Position numbers and translations under genes: made by a program. From CAZOHG01 sp964579725 (GTDB lineage: Bacteria; Zhuqueibacterota; JdFR-76; BMS3Abin05): a stretch of DNA of 64,000 bases. This document shows, piece after piece, positions 1 to 11,900 of the stretch. Within the stretch, counting starts at the first letter, position 1, and each line of letters opens with the position of its first letter. The notes beneath the pieces are model-generated. The model did no database searches. It was not told where the DNA came from and saw only the letters and a program-made list of their open reading frames with translations. The stretch is from positions 50,775 through 114,774 of the forward strand of contig CAZOHG010000003.1 in assembly GCA_964579725.1 (NCBI GenBank), in the 5' to 3' direction.

Positions 1-10
1 GAGGATGAAT

Positions 11-250
11 ATGTCGAGTTTATCGTTAGCCATGGCTTATCTGGCGGCAGGTTTAGGTGCAGCAGGTGCAACCATCGGTGGCGGGTACGGGATTGGTAAA
101 TTGGCCAGTGCGGCAATGGAAGGCGTTTCGCGCCAGCCCGAAGCCGTTGGCGACATCCGCGGAATGATGATTTTGACCGCAGCCATGATCGAAGGGATTG
201 CTCTGTTTGCCGTAGTGGTTTGTGTGTTATTGATTTTTGTGGCCAAATAA
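11..250 (+). CDS. atpE: ATP synthase F0 subunit c
   Basis: This is the ring-forming proteolipid of the F1F0 ATP synthase, which carries ions across the inner membrane. The protein is a two-helix hairpin: a Gly-rich first helix (AAGATIGGGYGIGK), the polar loop RQPEA, and a second helix with the ion-binding Glu (MIEGIALF, residue 61 from this start). The Gln and the Ser/Thr after Glu that mark Na+-binding rings are absent (Gly at both), so proton coupling is inferred. A GAGG at 1-4 is well spaced for the ATG at 11; an in-frame ATG at 5 lies too close to it. The gene for subunit a is expected just upstream, outside the window. Identification is firm. Confidence 0.95.
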   Translation: MSSLSLAMAYLAAGLGAAGATIGGGYGIGKLASAAMEGVSRQPEAVGDIRGMMILTAAMIEGIALFAVVVCVLLIFVAK

Positions 251-265
251 AAACAGGACGCGAAC

Positions 266-754
266 ATGCTCTTACAGATTAATCCGGGTCTAATCATCTG
301 GACGACCATTACCTTTTTGGTTTTAATGTGGGCGCTCAAAAAGCTGGCATGGAAACCGATTCTGAGCGCTCTGGAGAGCCGCGAGGAACGGATTCGGTCC
401 GCCTTGGACGAAGCGGAAAAGAATCGTCAGGAAGCGGAAAAGAAATTGGCCGAATACGAAAAAATGATTGAGGACGCCAAGCGGCAGTCTCAGGAAATCG
501 TCAACAAGGGCCGAAAAACAGCGGAAATGCTGAAAGAAGAGGTCGTCCAGAAGGCCAACGAAGAAGCAGCTCGATTGTTAGAAAAGGCCAAACGTGAGAT
601 TTCGTTGGAACGGGAAAAGGCCATTGAGGATATTCGGAAACTGGCCGTGGATTTGTCCGTGCACGCAGCTTCGAAATTGATCGCCAAAAATCTGACTGGT
701 GAAGATCATAAAAAAATCGCGGAAAAATACATTCAGGAGATGAAACTCTCATGA
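266..754 (+). CDS. atpF: ATP synthase F0 subunit b
   Basis: Peripheral stalk subunit linking the membrane sector to F1. One N-terminal membrane helix (about residues 5-27, starting INPGLIIW) is followed by a long charged coiled coil (residues 35-140) rich in Glu, Lys and Ala. The C-terminal segment should contact subunit delta. The length of 162 aa is normal. The gene lies 15 bases after atpE and overlaps atpH in an ATGA junction, which implies translational coupling. Only one b-type gene is seen, so the stalk is probably a b homodimer. Confidence 0.95.
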   Translation: MLLQINPGLIIWTTITFLVLMWALKKLAWKPILSALESREERIRSALDEAEKNRQEAEKKLAEYEKMIEDAKRQSQEIVNKGRKTAEMLKEEVVQKANEEAARLLEKAKREISLEREKAIEDIRKLAVDLSVHAASKLIAKNLTGEDHKKIAEKYIQEMKLS

Positions 755-1311
755 CCGGTTTCAATTCCCTGGTGCGCCGGTATGCCAAAGCCCTGTTTCG
801 AGTTGCGGTCGAGAAAAAAAAGATCGAAAACATCCGTCACGATTTGACCGTTTTTTCGGAAGTGCTCCAATTAAATCCGGCGCTGGATAAATATTTGCTC
901 TCGCCGGAAATCTCACGTGAGGAGAAGGAAAAAACCATTCAGAAACTTCTTGGGGACCAACTTTCCTCGGAATTCCTGAATTTTCTCCGCGTTTTGCTTC
1001 GGAAGGGGCGTATGAATTTTTTCAGCCAAATGGCCGAGGCCTATTTCCACTACCAGGACGAGTATTTTAATCGGGTGCGCGTGGTGGCCACCACGGCGGT
1101 TCCCCTTTCTGAAAAGGATTGGGAAAGGATCCAAAAACGCCTGTCCGACACCTTTCACAAGGAGGTTATTCTGGAGCCTGCGGTCGACCCGGCAATTTTG
1201 GGCGGAATTCGCATCCAAATGGACAGCACCGTGTACGACGCTTCTCTTTTGGGACAAATGGAACGGATGCGCGCGTATTTGGCGCAAAAACCGGACGAGC
1301 AGAACAATTAA
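751..1311 (+). CDS. atpH: ATP synthase F1 subunit delta
   Basis: The delta (OSCP-like) subunit joins the b stalk to the top of the alpha3beta3 head. The N-terminal helical domain begins LVRRYAKALFRVA, the usual family opening. The C-terminal part holds ILGGIRIQMDSTVYDASL, close to the conserved GG(I/V)x(I/V) region of OSCP proteins. At 186 aa it has normal length. It starts inside the atpF stop codon, and a 109-base gap follows before atpA, longer than other gaps in this operon; no gene was recognised there. Confidence 0.94.
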   Translation: MTGFNSLVRRYAKALFRVAVEKKKIENIRHDLTVFSEVLQLNPALDKYLLSPEISREEKEKTIQKLLGDQLSSEFLNFLRVLLRKGRMNFFSQMAEAYFHYQDEYFNRVRVVATTAVPLSEKDWERIQKRLSDTFHKEVILEPAVDPAILGGIRIQMDSTVYDASLLGQMERMRAYLAQKPDEQNN

Positions 1312-1420
1312 ACGCCCGGCAAATCCCCTTTCAGGCGAAGCGCTTTTTGAAAAAAACGAAATTTCCGCCGCGAACGGTAGCGTTCACACTGGCGGACAGG
1401 GTAAAATTGGAGGTTGATTC

Positions 1421-2935
<1,515 letters not shown>

Positions 2936-2937
2936 AC

Positions 2938-3804
2938 ATGGCTACTCTGCGCGATATTCGCAGACGCATTTCGAGCGTCAAAAGTACCCAGCAAATTACC
3001 AAAGCCATGAAGATGGTAGCCGCAGCCAAATTGCGCCGGGCGCAGGAAAATATTTTGCGGGCGCGCCCCTACGCCTATCGATTGGGCCAGGTTTTGGGGC
3101 ACGTGGCCGGTTTGGTAGATCGAAGTCTGCACCCGCTTTTGGAGGAACGAGACGCCCGACGCGTGGGGTACGTTGTGGTAACGGCCGATCGCGGACTGTG
3201 TGGGGCTTTTAATCAAAATATTCTCAAAAAAGCCACAATCGAACTGAATGCCCGGCGTGAAAACGGATTGGATGTTCAGGTTTTTGCCATTGGGCGTCAC
3301 GCACGGGACTATTTCAAACGCCGCGATTACCCTCTCCTTTTCGAGTACACGGATTTTTTCCGCACGCTTGAATTTGCCAATGCCGTCCGCATCGGAACCG
3401 AAATTATTCGGCTTTACGAACAAAAGGAATTGGACCGGGTTTTTTTAATTTACAATGAATTCAAATCCGCTATTCAGCAAAATTTGGTAGTGGAGCAGCT
3501 TTTGCCCATACAACCGGTCAAACCGGACGTGGGGCGCCGTAAACTGGATTATTTGTACGAACCCTCACCGGACAAAATTTTAGATGCGTTACTGCCTAAA
3601 CAAATCAATATCCAAATGTGGCGCGTGTTGTTAGAATCCAATGCGGCGGAACAGGGCGCGCGCATGACGGCCATGGAAATGGCCACCGACAATGCCACAG
3701 AAATGATTGACAGTTTGACGCTCCACTACAATCGCGTACGGCAGGCAACCATTACAAAAGAAATAACCGAAATTGTTGGTGGTGCCGAGGCGTTAAATCA
3801 GTAG
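2938..3804 (+). CDS. atpG: ATP synthase F1 subunit gamma
   Basis: Central rotor shaft of F1. The N-terminal helix has the family signature RRRISSVKSTQQITKAMKMV. The C-terminal helix contains ATDNATEMIDSL, the conserved segment that turns inside the catalytic head. The Rossmann-like middle domain includes VVTADRGLCGAFNQN. Length is 288 aa, as usual. It lies directly after atpA with a GAGG ribosome site within the atpA end. Confidence 0.96.
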   Translation: MATLRDIRRRISSVKSTQQITKAMKMVAAAKLRRAQENILRARPYAYRLGQVLGHVAGLVDRSLHPLLEERDARRVGYVVVTADRGLCGAFNQNILKKATIELNARRENGLDVQVFAIGRHARDYFKRRDYPLLFEYTDFFRTLEFANAVRIGTEIIRLYEQKELDRVFLIYNEFKSAIQQNLVVEQLLPIQPVKPDVGRRKLDYLYEPSPDKILDALLPKQINIQMWRVLLESNAAEQGARMTAMEMATDNATEMIDSLTLHYNRVRQATITKEITEIVGGAEALNQ

Positions 3805-3843
3805 ACGCCGTGCAGGAGGAAAATAAAGCAACGAGGTTTTTAA

Positions 3844-5241
3844 ATGAGTCAAGGAAAAATTGCTCAGGTCATCGGACCAGTTGTCGACGTCAGCTTTGAA
3901 GACGGTGAATTGCCCTATATTTACAATGCCCTTCACGTGGAAAAAGAAAAGGGAGCTCCTTTGGTGTTGGAAGTGGCTCAACACTTGGGGAACCGAATGG
4001 TACGCGCCATTGCCATGGATTCTACGGATGGATTGGTGCGCGGTATGCCTGTGAAGGACACCAAACAACCCATTACGGTTCCCGTTGGTTTGGAGGACCT
4101 GGGGCGCATTTTGAATGTGACCGGTGACCCCATTGATGAAATGGGGCCCATCAACACAAAAAAGCGGTTTCCCATTCACAGACCCGCCCCGCAATTTGAG
4201 GACCTGGAAACCAAATCGGAAATCTTGGAAACCGGAATTAAGGTCATTGATCTTCTGGAGCCCTATTCCAAAGGCGGAAAAACCGGCCTTTTTGGAGGCG
4301 CGGGTGTGGGCAAAACCGTTATTATTATGGAACTTATTCGAAATATTGCCACGGAACACGGGGGCTACTCGGTTTTTGCCGGTGTGGGGGAACGAACGCG
4401 CGAAGGGAATGACCTTTGGCGGGAAATGAAAGAGTCTGGCGTGCTGGAAAAAACCTCCATGGTTTTTGGCCAGATGAACGAACCGCCCGGTGCCAGAATG
4501 CGTGTGGGACTTACTGGTTTGACTATTGCCGAATATTTTCGGGACGAGCAGGGGAAAGACGTTTTGCTCTTTATTGACAATATTTTCCGTTTTACCCAGG
4601 CGGGCTCTGAGGTTTCGGCACTGCTGGGACGCATGCCCTCGGCGGTAGGCTACCAACCCACTCTGGCGACCGAAATGGGAGCCTTGCAAGAACGGATTAC
4701 CTCCACCAAAAAGGGGTCCATTACATCGGTTCAGGCGATCTACGTGCCCGCGGACGATTTGACCGACCCGGCACCGGCGACGACTTTTTCACATCTCGAC
4801 GCGACCACCGTGCTTTCCCGACAAATTGCGGAACTGGGGATTTACCCCGCTGTGGATCCGCTGGATTCCACCTCGCGAATCCTGGACCCGAAAATCGTAG
4901 GTGAAGAGCACTACCAGGTGGCTCGTCAAGTTCAAGGAGTGCTCCAGAAATTCAAAGATTTGCAGGACATTATTGCCATTTTGGGGATGGAAGAATTGTC
5001 CGAGGATGACAAAATTATTGTAAATCGCGCCCGCCGTATTCAGCGTTTCCTCTCTCAGCCCTTCTTTGTGGCGGAGCAGTTTACCGGAACGCCGGGCCGT
5101 TACGTCCATTTGGAAGATACTATTCGGGATTTTAAGGCCATTGTGGAGGGCGAATACGACGACTTGCCCGAACAAGCCTTTTACATGGTGGGTACCATGG
5201 ACGAAGCCAAGGAAAAAGCCCAAAAGATGAAGTCGAAATAG
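3844..5241 (+). CDS. atpD: ATP synthase F1 subunit beta, catalytic
   Basis: Catalytic subunit that makes ATP. Walker A GGAGVGKT is at residues 151-158. The catalytic-loop and DELSEED-lever regions are recognisable: GERTREGND, LLFIDNIFRFTQAGSEVSA and, near residue 385, MEELSEDDK. The length of 465 aa is normal. The 39-base gap after atpG contains an AGGAGG-like site well upstream of the ATG and a GAGG nearer to it, so the start is well supported by family alignment rather than by a single ribosome site. Confidence 0.97.
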   Translation: MSQGKIAQVIGPVVDVSFEDGELPYIYNALHVEKEKGAPLVLEVAQHLGNRMVRAIAMDSTDGLVRGMPVKDTKQPITVPVGLEDLGRILNVTGDPIDEMGPINTKKRFPIHRPAPQFEDLETKSEILETGIKVIDLLEPYSKGGKTGLFGGAGVGKTVIIMELIRNIATEHGGYSVFAGVGERTREGNDLWREMKESGVLEKTSMVFGQMNEPPGARMRVGLTGLTIAEYFRDEQGKDVLLFIDNIFRFTQAGSEVSALLGRMPSAVGYQPTLATEMGALQERITSTKKGSITSVQAIYVPADDLTDPAPATTFSHLDATTVLSRQIAELGIYPAVDPLDSTSRILDPKIVGEEHYQVARQVQGVLQKFKDLQDIIAILGMEELSEDDKIIVNRARRIQRFLSQPFFVAEQFTGTPGRYVHLEDTIRDFKAIVEGEYDDLPEQAFYMVGTMDEAKEKAQKMKSK

Positions 5242-5249
5242 AGCGCACC

Positions 5250-5666
5250 ATGAGTGAAAACGATAAAACCTTTCAGTTGGAAATATTGACGCCGCACCGA
5301 ACGGTCTTCAGCGGCGACGTCACCTACCTGCGGGCGCCCGGGATCGAAGGGTCTTTCGGCGTCCTCAAAGATCATATTCCATTTCTCACAGCTCTTGACA
5401 TCGGGGAAATTGTGGTTGAAACCGGAGGAAAGAGGCGCTATTTTGCAACGAGCGGCGGTTTTGTGGAGGTTTTGGACAACGTCGTTTCCATCTTGGCCGA
5501 AACCGCAGAAGCGTCGGACGACATTGACGTTGACAGAGCCAAACGCGCCAAAGAAAGGGCAGAAAAGCGTTTGGCTCAACACGACGCCACGGTTAATCTG
5601 GCGCGCGCTCGGGCAGCCCTGATGCGAGCAACCGTTCGTCTAAAAGTGGCTTTCGAAACGCATTAG
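5250..5666 (+). CDS. atpC: ATP synthase F1 subunit epsilon
   Basis: Rotor subunit that couples the shaft to the c ring and can inhibit ATP hydrolysis. The N-terminal ten-strand barrel shows LEILTPHRTVFSGDV and GSFGVLKDHIPFLTAL. The C-terminal helical hairpin (about residues 90-138) is complete, so regulatory inhibition is possible. It is the last gene of the operon and is followed by a clear terminator 45 bases later. Confidence 0.94.
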   Translation: MSENDKTFQLEILTPHRTVFSGDVTYLRAPGIEGSFGVLKDHIPFLTALDIGEIVVETGGKRRYFATSGGFVEVLDNVVSILAETAEASDDIDVDRAKRAKERAEKRLAQHDATVNLARARAALMRATVRLKVAFETH

Positions 5667-5710
5667 AAATTAGCCTTCCTCAAAATTCACTTGTAAAGAA
5701 ATATCTTTAA

Positions 5711-5749
5711 AAAGCCGATAACCTTTAATGAGTTTATCGGTTTTTTTTT
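5711..5749 (+). terminator. Intrinsic terminator of the atp operon
   Basis: CCGATAA at 5715-5721 pairs with TTATCGG at 5734-5740, with a 12-base loop, followed by nine T at 5741-5749. It directly follows atpC and precedes an unrelated operon. Confidence 0.85.
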
Positions 5750-5903
5750 AACGAACAGAGGTCTCTCTGCGCGGTAAGCGGCGCGGAGGGAAACACCGAG
5801 CGTTTGTTTGCAAAAAAACGCCACTCGACCCTCTCAATAAAATGTTCGGGGAAAAGCGAAAATAAAACAGACCGGTACCGAATTCTTAATAAGTGGGAAA
5901 ACC

Positions 5904-8900
5904 ATGGTTTTTGAAAAACAGAGTCCGATTGCATTTTTCAAAGGTAAGAACAGCCGCTTCGTCTTCTTTTCATTTCTCTGCCTTTTATTCCTGCCTGCCT
6001 TTTCAGCGGCGGCGACACGCGTTCGTGAAACACCCATTGAGCGCCAGTACAAAAAACACGTTCAGGAAATGATCGACGAAAAAACGCGCGATTTCTACTA
6101 CGACATGGTGTACAAAGAGCAATTCTTAACCACTCTGTTGGACAATCTGGTCGATGAACTCAAACAACGCCGCAAAGAGGGCGAAAATTTAGCCCCGGTT
6201 TTTGAAGGCATTCTGGGTGGCGTGCAGGGTGCTCAAGCCGATTCGCTCATTCAAACTTACTCCGCTGAGACGAAACGCATTGTGGCCCTGATTCGGCAAT
6301 TACAGGGACTCGAAACTCGGGCAGATGCCGAAAACGACGTGGTCATTCGAGAGCGCGCCAAGGCCGTTCGGGATGAACTCAGGGCCGCGCTGGACGGGAA
6401 AATAGATAATCAGCAGGTGGAATCCCGCGAAATAGCGGGCAGGTTACTGAAAGAATATCGAAATGAAGTCCATCGGCTCTTGAAAATTTTCACCAAATTG
6501 CAACGCTTCGAAGCAATGGCTCGGGAAACGAACAATCGGCGAGCACTCCAGGCCATTGAGCGGGACAAGCAAGATATTTTGACGGCCTTTGACAGCCAGG
6601 TTTCCCAATCGGCCAATTCGCTGGAAGCGCGGTATTTTCGGGAAATGGAAAGTCTCGTGGGACTCTTACAGGAATTGGATCAATTCCGTGGCCGCGTCCG
6701 TCCCGACCAGGAAGACATTCTTTTTAAAATCGATGCTTTGAAAGAAGAAATTTTGCGTAGCACAGACCGCCACCTGCTTCGGGTGTTAGGTTACAGTGAT
6801 TTTCCGCTCCTGCCCTCAGAATCCAAATTTGACGAATTTGTGGAGGAGTGGAAAGCCAATCAAATTTTCAACTACAAAATTAATTTGACCCGTGTGCGAC
6901 TCCTGCGCAGTCGGCTCATTCGGGAATCCAATTTACGTCAATTAAATCGCATGTTTCGGCGGGACCTGGCGGATGCGTTGGTCAGTTACCGGCGAGAGGA
7001 GTACCCATTGGCTGAGCTTCAATTTAAGGAACTCCTCAAAGAATACCCCTTTCACGACGTTGAAGATATCGATTACCACCTGAGCGAAATCTACATGGCG
7101 CAGGGAAAGTACGAAAAGGCCAAGCGAAGTTTTTGGGGCGTCATTCACCAGTTTCCCCAATCCCGCTACGTGAACGCCTCGTATTTTAAGATTATGTTGA
7201 TTACAGAAGCGTTGCACCAGGAGAAACAGTACTTTGACGCCTACTCCGCGCTGGAGGCACGTTACGCCAATCGTCCCAAGGACGCCGTTTTTCAAAAAGC
7301 GCATTATTTAACGGGTTTTGTCTATTATCAGAAAGAAAAATACGACCGTGCCATTGAAGCATTGCGCTCTATTCCCGGGACGTCCCCTTTTGCCCTCTCG
7401 GCCCGGTTTTTAATGGGAAGCTGCTATGCCGGAAAACAGCAGTACCGTTCCGCAGCAGAACTTTTTAAGCAGGTTCTGACCGAGGCAGAGAAAACCACGT
7501 CCAATCCGAGGGCAAATCTCATTAAAAATAACGCCCTGCTCAAATTGGGGATGATCTACTACGAAAATAATGAGCCTCGGGAAGCCCTCGCGTATTTTAA
7601 ACAAGTGGGGGCCGGAAACCAGGCTTACCAGAGCGCTCTTATCGGAAGAGCCTGGGCTCAATATCGGGAGGGACAGCTCAAATATTCCGTGGAAGATTTG
7701 GATCAGCTATTCTGGAATTTCATGAGTTCCAGCTACGTGTACGAGGCGAAATTGCTCTCTGCTCACTGCAATCGCATGATGGGCAATCCCATTGTGGCCG
7801 CGCGGGATGTCCGCTACGTAGAAAATGCCAAAAAGGCGCTAAAGCTTCTGAAAGGGAAAAATAAGGAACGAGAATTAATTGCCCAGCGCCTGTCGGAATT
7901 GGACAAGATTGAAGAAGACGCTCTGAAACGAGGAGACCGTTTGCGTTTTCAGGAGGTTCTTTTTCTGAAGAAAAAATTCCGTCGCATAATGGAAAACACC
8001 TACCCGTCGGGTCGCGCCGGTTTCTACGTGCTGGATGAATTCAATCAGGAAAAACAGCGTCTTGAAGATTTGGTCTCAGACCTGGAAACCTACGAAAAAA
8101 TTGTAAAAAAGTTGGGCTATTTCGATTTGGTTGGCAGCATCGGCCAGACGAAAAAGCGACTTTTAGCAATTTTGGGAAGCTACCGTCCGGGTAAATGGGC
8201 GGCAGACACGGATTTTCTTTCCAATTACCCGTTTTTGGAAAAGAAAAGCATGGAGCAGTACCGAAAACAGATTATCCGGCAGATGCTCAAAGAAATCCAG
8301 GCCGAATTGGCGAAAATCAAAAACGACCAGAAACAAGTGGGGCAATTGGTGGCCGACGCCCGTCAAAAACAGGATATGCGGGGACTGGTTCGGTTGGATT
8401 TTCAGGCTGAAAATTTAGAGGGATTGTCCGACCGCCTGGAGGAATATCTGGTTTTTCTAAACGGCGAATTGGACAATTCGCCCGACGATGCCGTGCGTTA
8501 TTACGCCGACTTCAGCGGCTTCGGCATCAGCGATATGGACTTTGTACGACTCCAGAATATCGATGAAAAAGTAAAAACCTATTACGAGTACATCGGCCTG
8601 ATTAATCGAGCTCTAAATATCAAACAATTGGCTCTCAAAGACCGCATTTTTACCATGAACGACAGTTTGCGCCGGGTGCAAGCCTATCTTGAAAAAAAGC
8701 GCATGGCCGCGTATTACAAGCAATTGAATCACAATTTCCAAACGAATTACTTTATTGTCCCCGGTCAGACAAAAGCAGCACCGGACACGGCGTCTGTTTT
8801 GAAGAAGACCCACGACGAAGGGGTGCAGGAGTTGTTGGACAAACACTACCCGAAAAAGTCCGGTACAGCGGGCCAGCCGCAGGGGGATTCGGCGGGGCAA

Positions 8901-8915
8901 ATGCCAAAAAAATGA
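5904..8915 (+). CDS. Large exported TPR protein, first gene of the ExbB/ExbD/AgmX-type operon
   Basis: No specific function is known for this 1003-aa protein. A hydrophobic signal segment spans about residues 19-36 (FVFFSFLCLLFLPAFSA), so export to the periplasm or outer membrane is expected. Residues about 40-330 are charged and helical, probably coiled coil. TPR-like repeats run from about 355 to 610 (for example LAELQFKELLKEYPF and YEKAKRSFWGVIHQFP). The rest is again helical, and the tail is Gly/Gln/Ser rich. It heads an operon with a second giant TPR protein and an ExbB/ExbD/TonB-like set. By analogy with TPR partners of Myxococcus Agl/Glt complexes it may be a periplasmic scaffold; that is inference. 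The ribosome site is weak, so the exact start is less sure. Confidence 0.85.
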   Translation: MVFEKQSPIAFFKGKNSRFVFFSFLCLLFLPAFSAAATRVRETPIERQYKKHVQEMIDEKTRDFYYDMVYKEQFLTTLLDNLVDELKQRRKEGENLAPVFEGILGGVQGAQADSLIQTYSAETKRIVALIRQLQGLETRADAENDVVIRERAKAVRDELRAALDGKIDNQQVESREIAGRLLKEYRNEVHRLLKIFTKLQRFEAMARETNNRRALQAIERDKQDILTAFDSQVSQSANSLEARYFREMESLVGLLQELDQFRGRVRPDQEDILFKIDALKEEILRSTDRHLLRVLGYSDFPLLPSESKFDEFVEEWKANQIFNYKINLTRVRLLRSRLIRESNLRQLNRMFRRDLADALVSYRREEYPLAELQFKELLKEYPFHDVEDIDYHLSEIYMAQGKYEKAKRSFWGVIHQFPQSRYVNASYFKIMLITEALHQEKQYFDAYSALEARYANRPKDAVFQKAHYLTGFVYYQKEKYDRAIEALRSIPGTSPFALSARFLMGSCYAGKQQYRSAAELFKQVLTEAEKTTSNPRANLIKNNALLKLGMIYYENNEPREALAYFKQVGAGNQAYQSALIGRAWAQYREGQLKYSVEDLDQLFWNFMSSSYVYEAKLLSAHCNRMMGNPIVAARDVRYVENAKKALKLLKGKNKERELIAQRLSELDKIEEDALKRGDRLRFQEVLFLKKKFRRIMENTYPSGRAGFYVLDEFNQEKQRLEDLVSDLETYEKIVKKLGYFDLVGSIGQTKKRLLAILGSYRPGKWAADTDFLSNYPFLEKKSMEQYRKQIIRQMLKEIQAELAKIKNDQKQVGQLVADARQKQDMRGLVRLDFQAENLEGLSDRLEEYLVFLNGELDNSPDDAVRYYADFSGFGISDMDFVRLQNIDEKVKTYYEYIGLINRALNIKQLALKDRIFTMNDSLRRVQAYLEKKRMAAYYKQLNHNFQTNYFIVPGQTKAAPDTASVLKKTHDEGVQELLDKHYPKKSGTAGQPQGDSAGQMPKK

Positions 8916-8966
8916 AACCCGGTTACACGGAATGAAACCGCAAAACGATAAAATGAGAGTTATTGC

Positions 8967-11900
8967 ATGAAAAAGCTGACATTCCATGGATGGAAAAAGG
9001 GGCTCTTCTTTGCCGTTACAATGGGGCTTGTTTTTTTAGGCATCGGCAAGAAATGCCACGCACAAAAACTCATTGAAAAGGGGGAAAAGCCTTCCTACCA
9101 GGTTTTGCTGGATTCCCTTGTGCACACTTTTTCTGCAGAAGACCTCCTGAAGTTTCGGGAATATTATGAAAATGAAGTAAGCCGCCTGAAAGCTGAGAAA
9201 AAACTTTTGCGGCAGAAAAATATTCAGGAAGTGGAAAAGCTCCTTTCGGAAAATCCGAATGCCCATTTTGTGGACAAAATTCTCTTACGTTTGGGTGAAT
9301 TCTATTACGAACAAGCAGAAGATGATTTTCTGGCCAAGATGGATGCCTACGACAAGGCCTACAATGCTTACGAAGCGGGAAAGCGTTCGACACCGCCGGA
9401 AGAGCCGAAAATCGATTATTCAAAAGCTATTCGCGAATTCCAGCTTGTCGTGGACAATTTCCCCGACAGCGATTTGTACGACGACGCCCTGTACAATTTG
9501 GCCTATCTTTTGTCCAAAAAGGGTGAAAATGTGGAGGCAGTGGGCTATTTTCAAGAAATTGCCACCAAATTTCCGAAAAGCAAGTACGCCCCCGAGGCCC
9601 TGATGCAAATCGGGGAATATTATTTCAACCCTCCTGTGCGCAATTATGATGAAGCCCTAAAATATTACAGACTGGTGCTTCGGTACAAGGACACCCCGCG
9701 TTACGACGAAGCGCTCTACAAGATCGGGTGGGCCAATTACCTCAAAGGAAATTACACCGATGCCATCGCCTCTTTCACCACGCTTGTTCAGGATATTGAA
9801 AAGGTGAAAAGCGTCGATTACACCGGCACCTATTCCAACCCTTCATTGGAAAATGAATCTTTGGATTACATCGGCATTTGTTTTCACGATGACGGCGGGT
9901 TGGACAACGCCATTGCCTATTTGGCGGATCTGCACTACCCTGACTACGGCGTGCGAATCTTGAAAAAATTAGGTGATGTCTACAAGCAAAATGAGGAAAA
10001 ATTCCTGCGAGCCATCGATGTGTACAGCATGATCTTGGAAAAGTACCCCGATTCACCGGAGGGCCCACAAATCGAAAATGAGATTGTGGATTCCTATCGT
10101 CATCTCGAAGACCAGCGTGGCATGTTTGAGGCGCAACACGACATGTTTAGGCGATTTCATCCCGGAAGCGCCTGGAGCCAGGCCATTGAAAAGAAAGTCG
10201 CCGATCCGCTGATTCGGCGCAAAATTTTGCGGGAAGCCTCCGATTTGGTGAAGAAAAATCTCAGGGAAAACATTAATCTTTTGCTCACCGAGGCTCAAAA
10301 GGACTCTTCCCTGGACTATTACACTCAGGCGGTTGACAACAGCCGAATTTACCTGAATTCCTTCCCCGACGATTCGTTGGCTTACACAATTCACTGGAAT
10401 ATGGCTGTCGTTCTGGATGCTAAATTAAATCGTGACGAAGAAGCCTTTAAAGAATACGAGAAAATTGCCTTTGACTACGCGCAGGACAAATATCGAAAAG
10501 ACGCCGCTAAGAATGCCATCGCCGTAGCCAATGAAATTTTGCAAAAACATCAGGCTGCGCTGGGAAAAACGGCCGCACAGGATTCCAACACCATTCGCGA
10601 TTTTCAAAAATTGGCCACTCAAGAGCAAAAAGGGGAGCATTTGCAGCCGGTTTCCCAGGACACGTTGTCGGCGGACGAACTCCGGTTGGTAGAGGCGTAC
10701 AACAATTTTATTAAGCTTTTTCCGAACGACAAAGAAACACCTGTGTCCTTGGCGAATGCCGGCATTCTGTTTTACAACCGCCGTCATTTTGACGAGGCGT
10801 TAAAATATTTTACGACCCTCATTCGTCGCTTCCCTGACAGCCCGCAACTCTCACAAGCGCAATTCACAGCAATGGAAAGCTACTTCGGGAAGCACGATTT
10901 TGTCAATGCGGAACAGATGGCCAAAAAAATTCAGGAACAGCCGAACGCTCCCGTTGAAGTTAAGAAAAAGGCGCGTCGGCGCATGGCCGAGTCCATTTTT
11001 ATGCACGGCCGGACATTGGCGGAAAAAGGTGACCATTTAGAAGCCGCCAAAGAGTACCGACGGGTGGTCAAGGAAGTCCCGGACGCAACCTTTGCCGATC
11101 TGGCTCTTTTTCAATCGGCTTTGGAGTACGATAAGGTGTCCGAATTCAGCCGTGCGGTGGAAGCCTACCAATATTTAATTGACCATTTCCCGAAGTCAAA
11201 ATATTACCTTGACGCCATGAATAATTTGGCGTTGGACTACGGAGAATTGAAGGATTACGCCTACGCTTCTGCTACCTACGAACGCCTGTGGAAAGCAACG
11301 CCCGATTCGGCCAAGGCGCAGGATGCCCTGTACAACGCCAGTTTTTTTGCCGTGAAGGCAAAAGATTGGAAAAATGCGGTACGCATTAACCGTTTGTACG
11401 TGGATAAATATCCCAAAGCGCCCGATGCCGAAAATATGTTTTTCGACATGGCGGGCTATTACCTAAAATTGGACAACCTAACGGAAGCCAACAAAATTTG
11501 GGATGAATTTGCCCGACGTTACCCCGATTCGCCCCGCAGCGTGGAAACCTTTTACAAACGCGGGGAATATTTTATGAACAAGGGAGAACACGCCCTGGCT
11601 ATGGCAGAATTTGACAAAGCGATTCGCAGAAACGACCAGCTCAAACAAAAAGGCCTCAAAACGAATGATTTTTACGCCGCTGAAGCTCTATTTAAGAAAT
11701 CGGAACTCATGTACCAGGAATACGCCGGTATTCATTTTACTCTGACCGATTTTAAGGCTCAGCAGGCCCGCAAAAAAGATTTGCTGAAAAAATTGGTGAC
11801 TCAGTACGAACAAGTCGCAGCATTCGGAACCATTCGTCTTTACCAGGCCACGTACGACATCGGAAAGGTGTACGAAAACTTTGCCGGAACCTGGAATTCG